Source: Siphonodentalium dalli
Taxonomy: Eukaryota > Mollusca > Scaphopoda > Gadilida > Siphonodentaliidae
Reading direction: 5' to 3'
Length of the DNA: 64,000 nucleotides
Assembly (NCBI GenBank): GCA_032622095.1
Contig: CP136063.1
Location: forward strand, 76,237,980-76,301,979
The translations under genes and the position numbers were made by a program. Position 1 is the stretch's first letter, and the number at the start of each line of letters is the position of its first letter. Under the pieces are notes generated by a model. It ran no database searches and was not told the DNA's origin. It saw only the letters and a program-made list of their open reading frames with translations. This document shows, one piece after another, positions 15,001 through 24,000 of this stretch.

Positions 15001-18000
15001 TAGGATGGTCAAGGCTTGAAATTCGACGAGAACTCCACGAGTTGCACACCATGTTTAAAATAATAAACAACCAAGTCCCCAATTACCTCACGCTCATGTT
15101 GCCACCCCGATCAAGACAAGTTGCCAGTAATCGATATAATATGCGCGAACCTGACAATTCTATTCATACCGTTCGCATACAGAACATTTCAGAAACTCTT
15201 ATTGACCTAAAAGTACGTTATCTTGAAATAAACTACCAAAGCCTATTACAAATGTAAGTACTCTTCCTGAATTTAAGATGAATTTGAAATTAATTGACCC
15301 GCCCACGAAACCTCCCTAATTCTTTATTAATGGTCCAAGAAAACTAAGCATTTTACACTGCATAATTCGCAACTATTGTAGTGAATTAAAATCAGATATG
15401 TACAAATTTTGTATCTCTGATACCTCTAAATGCACATGTGGATACGAAGTCGAAGATGCCTTTCATTATTTCTTTGAGTGCCCCCTGTATGCTACCGAAA
15501 GATGCGAACTCTTCAATAAGATTGCAGCACACCAATTTATAATATCTAACATTTCCTCCTTACTCACAGGGATATCATCAGAATCGAATCGACGCAATGA
15601 AATTCTTTTCCATTTTGTTTATTCATACATTTCATCAATGAAACGCTTTAATTAGGCCCCCTCCGCTAACAAATATAGACGTGATCCTCCTTTGCGTTAC
15701 AAATGTTGACTACCTCAGATGAAATTTCAAAAGCAGGATAGGAATGACAGCAATCACAACCACACCATACATCATCCTGTATATATGTTATGTTCGTCAT
15801 CTACGTTGCATTTATTAAAATGTTAATGGGAGAGGGGCGGATTTAAGTTGTTAAAACTTGTGCCCCGATCACTCTTGTAATATTATATTACAATAAAATA
15901 TGTTTAAACAAAAAATAACATATTGGTTATTCGATAGAGGCGCTCTTGTGCAGGATCTACTTTTGATGATTACGTAGATTCACTAATTAAGTTTCAACTC
16001 TACGAACTTAGAACTGTTAACGTCATATATGTTGTGTGTGACAGGTATTTTTAAGGCCACTCAAAAGGCAGCACTCATGAGAATCGCGGTACATGTCTTG
16101 GACGAAAGGTTGGTGGCCAAATTAAGATTCCGAACAAATTGAACGACTTCTCCGTGATTCTGGCAATAAGCTTGAACTATATGAATTCCTGACAAATAAT
16201 CCGTCAGAACATGTTATAGGTGATGATAAAGTGATAAACATGACAGAAGGTTCGTGAACTCTCAAATAAGCAAATTCTTCTTAGTACATCTTGAGAATCT
16301 GTTGTAAGGAGGAAGCTGATATTAGAATTGTGTCGCACGCGCGGTATTCGCGGGCTTTCTTGTGGTCTGATGACAATCCATGTTCGGATTGTTGACACAG
16401 ATGTCTAGGTAATTCTCCTCGGTCAATTTTTCAAAGTTTACCGATGCTATCAGTGGTGCTGATATATGGGTTTCTCTAGGAACAGGCAAAATAAAACATT
16501 GTACCATGTTCCGCTATGTGCGAAACAATTGTTTCTCTCTACCCATTTTTCATTCGATATCTGATTGGCAATGGAAAGTGCAGAAAAAGTTTCTGGATGT
16601 CAATGAAATATTAACCTGCGATCTCAGATACATGTATATTTCTTCTATTGGCGAATAAACATTTTATTCAACTAGATTTGTCCTCAGATATTTTCAAAGA
16701 ACTCGAACGTTTCATTATTATTAATTATAATAAAGGTTGTCAAAGGTTTCTGATTAACGAGGCATGAAGAGAATTCTCCAAAACTTGTCGCACAAAAGGG
16801 GCCCTAATACAGCATATGAAACGAGTCGTCTACCAGGCGGGAATGTGGTGCACTTGTCATGATATAACAATTCCAATAGCTGAACCTCGTGACTGGGAAT
16901 GGACAGTTGAAAACCATGGATATAAACCACTGTGGGCTACATTACCAGAAGCTGCAGCGCTGTATTCAGAACTAATCAAGTTTTGCAAATCTCAAACTTG
17001 TAACAGGTGCAAATCTGCAAAAGCTGATTTACATAGTTATGTAGATGTAAATGTGATATTAGGAATGCCTAAAATAATTTGTTCAACGTATCAACACGGT
17101 CACCGGTGATTATAACATGACAATCTACGAGTTGCTATCTATCGGTTGGTATGATCATGCAGACTGTGAACAATATAGTTATACATGTGCAACATAACAA
17201 ACATGAATGTAAGAGTATAAACAAAGACAGACCATCTTTATGTTATGTGTATTATTGATGGACAAATTAAAGTTGTGATCAGAAATACATGTCCATATAT
17301 ACACACCCTCGTGTATGCTACATGTGTAAATTACACAAGTCAATGATATTGGGTCAGCCCCTTCAAATATAGCCGTTGGTGGTATAATAGATTTTTAGAT
17401 TTGTATTCTATTTCACCAAGACATGACATGTATACACCTTCAAATGTGTTGTATTCGACAGTCATTTTCGAAACTTTTAAGGCCGCATATTGTATATTAT
17501 CTTGAGAAAGGTTTGAGAAATTGCCCTTATATTGGCTGAAAATATTTGAAATGATGGGTATTTTACCATCAAATAGAATTGTTCCAGACATACAACTGTA
17601 TATTTCAACAGTATACTGACAATGAAGTTGTTAAATTATCATATATGATGAACTGGGTTCAACAAACTCACTTCATAAGATTTAACCAAAGATTTATTGA
17701 ATCCTTACGACAAGGTCACATTTTCGTGATTTTTGGGGTGAGGGGTAGCGTAAACCAAATTTTCGGAAACGTTGTTACATATTAGCCACATAAGATGTAT
17801 TGATTGTTTTCAGTATATCTGTCCAAAACATATAAAACTAAACATTATGAACTATCGCCAATATCGCATGAGTAAATGACCATTCATTTGACCAAATTAT
17901 TTGAAATGCTGAGGGTTTTCTTACAAAATTGTATGTTTTAGACGAAAAAGTTAAAAAAAATTAATTTGGTCATTATGTATGTAATTGCAATTACAGTATT

Positions 18001-21000
18001 TAGAAACATGATTGAATAGTGTCCTTTGTAGATTCTCATCCATGTTCTATTGGATGTTTATCACAAAATTTCATGATTTTTGGGGTGAGGAGTAACATAA
18101 TCAAAAATTTGTAACATATGGTTACGAATTTGTCATTGGTGTTGTATCTTTTGTTTGCAGTTACATTTCCGAACATTTTAAGATCTTAACCTTTGATCTG
18201 CACTGAAACAGTTTTGAGAAATTGTCCGTTTATTATTCCGAAATAATTGAAACGAGAATGATTATATGACAAAATTTCACGTTTTGGTCCAAAAAGTGAC
18301 AAATTTCAAATTTAGTCAGCCTGGGTTGCTAATATCTTCAAAATATGACAATGCCTGGTGGAATTAAGCCTTTATTGGGCATGTGCCTTAAACTTTATAC
18401 CAGCTGGAACATCATGGTGAAATAATGATTGAATTTGGCTGCCATCTTGGTTTATACTGGAAACAATGGTTAATATTGATCAGAAACCTGTTTCTAGTTC
18501 ATTTTCTGAAAGAGCTTGACATAATATAAAAAATGGCAATTTTAGCCAGTCCGTTCCATTATGACAATATTGTGTCGCTAAGTCACTACGCTATAATGTC
18601 ATACACATCAACCAAGTAAAACATCAGCTGAACTTAACTCGTGTACATGTGTTTGATAACTTTTTTTATTTTATCTTAAAATACCAACAAACAAAAATCA
18701 ACGCAAATACTCCATGTTGACAATATTCTATATGTTATACTATTCGGATCACTAATTACCCGTTCGCCATTTTACCCCCTTTTTCGTTGTTATTTTTTAG
18801 CATGTTATCACCCCCAAACTTACCAGTAACTTTTTAATATTTGTTTCGATTTGTAATTCTATGCACTTCTATATTTTTAGAACGTCTCACTTATAGTTCC
18901 ACCTTTGTGTTGATGTCCATCACTATGTCTTATATTTGCAATTGTACTTTATGTTTATTCCCAGAGACGTGGCGACAGGGGGTGTGTCTCACCCCCCCCC
19001 CCCCCCAACTTTGTCAAAATGTTCAACAGTTGGAAATTTCATACCTGCCATAACATAAGTTGGAAATTTCACATCAACAATAGGTTGAAACTGTTCTTGT
19101 AGTTTGATTTTCAAATTGGGGGAATTAATTGTTTTTGGACCAATATTTGCATATTTTCCTATTTTGGTCAATGTTTCGGACTGAAATGGTCATCAGTTGG
19201 AAATTTCCAACACTTGGAAAGCTTGTGTCCTGGACTCCTGGTCTATCCCTCGTGGCCAGTGTGGTGTAATGACGACACATATATATGGATACCAATCTTT
19301 AATTTATGAAGTAGCAGATAATAAGCAATCAAGGTATACAAACAAAGTCGCGGATTGAAAGAACCATTGGCGGACCGGTGTGTCATTACCCCCCCCCCCC
19401 CCCCCCCCCATGGCCAATACAAAACTGCTAATTAGTTTAACAAAACAAAATTTTACTACATTGGGTCAAACTTGTGGACTGAAATGGTCATCATTTGGAG
19501 AATTTTCCAACCTGATGGGGAGAATGATGTTTGAAATTTCCAACACTATAGGAAAACTTCAGTAGAGGCCAGTCTAGATGCTAGGATTTGCGATTTTCTT
19601 GATTAGTTTTCAAAATTTTCTCACACCGAGCAGAACAACCATGGTCAGTCCGGTGTGTCCTGGTCTCGTGCCCGTAGCCGTGTGAATTTTTCTGGAGTTA
19701 GACCACTAGAGTTAGGATTTATGCAATTCTTTAGGTTAACATATCTGAATATGTTCTCATACCGGGAATATAGAATCATGGTTTATGAATATATAGGATA
19801 TCAGGCCTCAGCACTGAGGTGCAAACTTGTCTTTGAATTTAGCTGTTAGAATTTTCCAATGGGGATACCCCCAACGGAGACCCTCTAGCCACGTCCCTGT
19901 TGGGCTATTAACATGTCCAGTATTTTAGAGCACATCGGTGGATTTTACGCTATACAAACCTGTTATTTATTTATTATTTTGTTTATTTTCCATCCACAGT
20001 CTGCCCATTCTCAAAGGGATACCAACTATACACTCTCGTTGGAAAAGCAGAATGTCTGAAATACTACTACCCTAAACTGAACTCACCAGATGCAAAAGCG
20101 TCTTGCCTCAACGACTCCAATATAGGTCATCTCATCTACATTTCAAGTCGCCAAATGATGGATGAGTATGAACAACACTTCGGAACAGGTTAGGCTAAAC
20201 ATGTTGTATTTTTGAGTCTCATAAAGTAGTTCCGTTGCCATCTCCTATATTTTGTTCCCCACAACCGAGATGGCGTTTATGTGTCATTTGTACATAGCTT
20301 CCCTTGTACACTGTTAACACATATCTGTAATGTTACGGCAAACGTGAAGGTAAATTTGCTGCCATCACATTTGCTATAAAAATTAAAATTAAAATGATAT
20401 TTTCCATAAAATAGAATGAAATTGATCTAAATTAACGGAACTTCCATTTGAATTAAAATGAAACAATGGTACATTCGATTTTTTTTATCAAATTGTAAAA
20501 AGGTTAAATACTTACATATTAGGCTACACTGTAAACTATAGGTATAGGCCCTATATGTTATGGTATTTTACCGGCAGCACAGTTGCCAGCAATATACTGT
20601 CAAATAAATATTACAGCGTATTTTCCTATACCGTATATTTGAAGGTTATACCTCAGAAATTACAGTACTACACTGTATTTCTCTACACCGCACATATTAT
20701 TTTCGACCGACACAGAATGGTGCAAACAAGTGGTCCCGCAGACATTTCTATAAATAATATGATGGGTATATGTGTGGAGTAAGATTTGACTTCATAATTC
20801 TTCGAACTAAGGATCCATTGCTTTAGGACACAAGGCTTTGTCACATTTCCAATATGGCAATAAATTTACACGTGTAACTGTATATTGGTCAAACTGAGGT
20901 TACACATCATTAAACAGTATTCAGAATGGTAGTTCTAGGTATTTTATCATTATTGCATGCTGCTTGATTCATTAAATCTTCAAATATGTTATTAATCTGA

Positions 21001-24000
21001 TGCAAACATGGAATACAGCCAATCAGCCATTGGCATATGTGCCGGTAGTATATATGCCTACACACATACGTTGGATGATGGGGCACACATTATAGCAAAG
21101 TAAAACACGAGGCCAATTTCAATCATTGAATATCCAAAAACTCATAAGAGATCATGCTAATGCATGTTTGTTCATCTATAAAAGTTAAATGAAAACAGAC
21201 GTAATTTTGATGCATGATTGAATTATTGAATTGACAACAGACCTACTACAATTATTTCAAGTGAGCTTTCCGACTACGAGTAATACTCGACCAATCTATG
21301 GGGCTTGTTACATGACCCGGGACAACTCGGTTGACCGGGACAACTGGGTTTGCCGGGTGACTCGATCCTTTGTGCTTTCTCACTATTACATTGGCCGAGT
21401 CAACTCGGCAATCCGGGATAACGCGTCCCGCCTAGCCGGGACAACTCGGTCCATGTAACAGCGAGTCATCCCGGCTAGCCGGGATAAAAACATGGAACGT
21501 TACATGATTCGTTGTGACTTTCATGACGTCAGCCAATAGAATTTTCGCGTCATGTGAGTGACGTATAATGACCACCCACATTACGCCGTGACTGACATCT
21601 AGTTTTGTGCACGTCAAACCGAGTTGTCCCGGGTGACCGAGTTGTCTCGACTCATGTAACAGCGCGACCGAGTTGTCTCGGCTAGCCGAGTTGTCCCGGC
21701 TCATGTCACAAGCCCCTAAATCATAAGAATCTGGCCTCTCATTTTAAGAAAAAAAGAACAAAGCAATCACAGTTATCGCTAAAATTTATGAAAAAGTAAA
21801 ACATTTGAATTGGCATATAGGCCTACAGTACTTGTTTTTGTCATATACAGTACTTGTTTTGGTATGAAATTGTCCAGTCACATGCGTGAAATTGTCCAGT
21901 CACGCACATGTACACTTGATGTACTGGTGCAAACCAGTCGGTGCACATCAAATGCATGTGCGTGTATCACAACCCTATTGCTCATTAGCAGATAGTTGGA
22001 CTGAAAATTCATGGCAATTATAGCAGACTCCGTAATAACTGGTACATCTCAGCATTTTTTACACTGTCCCAATGCATTCTCTTATATATGCGAGTCGACC
22101 ATAGGTCGCCTCGCATATATAAGAGAATGCATTGGCCTAACAATTTTTTGTCATTTTTAAAAAATAAATTTTACTTACAATTTTTAGGACATAAAATAAA
22201 AAACATCCATTACCCTGCAGGGAGCCCCACACATATATAGAAGCATATAGAAGCATGTCGTCTGCTCATGTTTGTCTGGAGCTCTGTATGGGTGAAATTA
22301 TAAAATTGTTAAAGAATACAAGAACAAATTATTAGAAGTGTTAGGCCAATGCATTCTCTTATATATGCGAGGCGACCTATGGTCGACTCGCATACATAAG
22401 AGAATGCATTGTTATAGGGTAAAAAATCGGCTTAAATTTGAGAGCTTGACATCATCCTTCCCGACGAGTCTTCCTGAATGTCTGACACGAGTGTGGCATG
22501 AAATAAAACTTTCAACCTCTTGTTTGATGGTGCTTAATATTCGCTCATCACGGGAAACCACTTCGCTGTTAATGAATATTTACACCAGTATTGGTCAGTA
22601 ACATATGATATAGTCTATTGGTTGGTTCATTATACACACTAAAGCGCATCAATGTTGCGAAAATACATACTGGTGAAGTAACCCAATTCAACAAATATAT
22701 CCATAAGCAAAACTTCCTTATTCATTTTCAAGAGCTTTCATAATTACTAACATCCAAGGGGTCAACTAATGTGTAAGGGATCTGATTTTCATGTAACAAC
22801 TTAAAGCACAAAAACGTCAAAACTATTTAATCATTCTACAAATGTCTAACATCGTGTCTAAATTATTGTTGAGCAATATATACTGCATCATTTACAATGT
22901 ATGCGAACCAAAGTGGAACTCAATAATTGGGATTCATCGAGTTCAAAGGTGGAACACATTTACAACCGTTAATTAAGACACGATTAATTTTTTTCATCGG
23001 ACAATCTATTAGCACCCCATCTCTAATACGGCATTATTGTCCGACATTCATTAATTGGATTGTATTGAGTTGATTGCCTTTCACAATAGCAGATGTCATT
23101 ATCTTTTTAATTTGATATCTGTCCACTTCCTCAAAAAGCCGGTGTATGGCGTACAAATTTCTGGATGAGACAACTATTTTTCTTTCATAGGCTCTAATTA
23201 TCGCCTCCAATAACAAATATTTGTCTGCATTTTTCCTCAAGCACGCAGGCAATTTTCAACTAACTTAAATTTGGGTTCGTGACCTTACAGACATGTTATG
23301 TACTTGTTCGGGTGCGTAAAACTGATAAGTTAGTATTCAGGCACTATGCCAACATTCTACTAACATCGCCGAAAATCTGAAGCTAAACGACCCTTCTACT
23401 CCGTAGAAAACATCGTCTGAACTACACTCAATTGTAAATATTTACTACTCGATTCCGACACATCTATCTGCAATAAACTAACGAAAATTATTTCCCCATC
23501 GAGAGTCACTGCAATTAATTAATATATAAGACATATAAGAATGACGGTGTGTGTTGTCAATTTGGATATAAATTTGTAAAAATTACTACTTTGAACAAGA
23601 TTATTTTCTACTTCTAATCGACCACCATGATGTAATGTTTCACATCACTTTAAATGCAATCTATAATTTGTAATAGATTTAACGGCCGTATGATCGAGTT
23701 TTACCTCGCGGCACGAGAAACACATTAACGATAACATGTTCACACAATTGTGTTGTTCTATATTTATTGTACACTCGGAAGATTGTAGCTTGTAATATAC
23801 TGAAATGGCTCACAGCTTATAACATTCAATCATTCTCTTTAAAGATAATATATGGCTTGACGGATACAAACCATACAACAATAATACTGTCTACAACTCG
23901 AAGGGGGAGCCGTGGCAGTGGTATGACTGGCACCCACAGGACCCTGCGACCAGTCAGAAATATCTTCTCTGCATATTTTACAATGGAGAGTTTGTACATA

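Larger units (their letters stand above)
12910..15936 (+). mobile_element. 5'-truncated CR1/Jockey-type LINE with 24-bp target-site duplication
   Basis: The insert (about 12934-15912) is flanked by identical 24-bp copies at 12910-12933 and 15913-15936, which begin AAATAACATATTGG and end TTCGATA. This is a perfect target-site duplication. Order on the + strand: end of an APE-type endonuclease, linker, reverse transcriptase and C-terminal cysteine motif, then a 3' UTR ending CAATAAAATATGTTTAAACAA. Short 3' A-rich tail, missing 5' half and long target duplication are hallmarks of target-primed reverse transcription. It landed in the loop of the fold-back element, so it is younger. At least four frame breaks make it dead. 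Confidence 0.9.
10254..18593. mobile_element. 8.3-kb fold-back element in intron 2
   Basis: The outer ends TAGCGTAGTGACTTAGC (10254) and GCTAAGTCACTACGCTA (ending 18593) are inverted and both flanked by TAA (10251-10253 and 18594-18596), a possible 3-bp target duplication. The arms are about 2.3 kb on the left (10254 to about 12583) and 2.7 kb on the right (about 15937-18593). They match in inverted order along their length with many substitutions and indels, including CTCACCCCAAAAATCA against TGATTTTTGGGGTGAG. The loop holds about 330 bp plus a LINE inserted later. A TAA target fits PIF/Harbinger (TWA), but no transposase was recognised, so superfamily is open. A palindromic genomic duplication is the main alternative. 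Confidence 0.65.

Noticed and set aside
13048-15655. Retroviral or LTR pol gene
   Set aside because: The RT is linked to an APE endonuclease and a C-terminal cysteine motif, with no protease, RNase H, integrase or LTRs; this is a non-LTR element.
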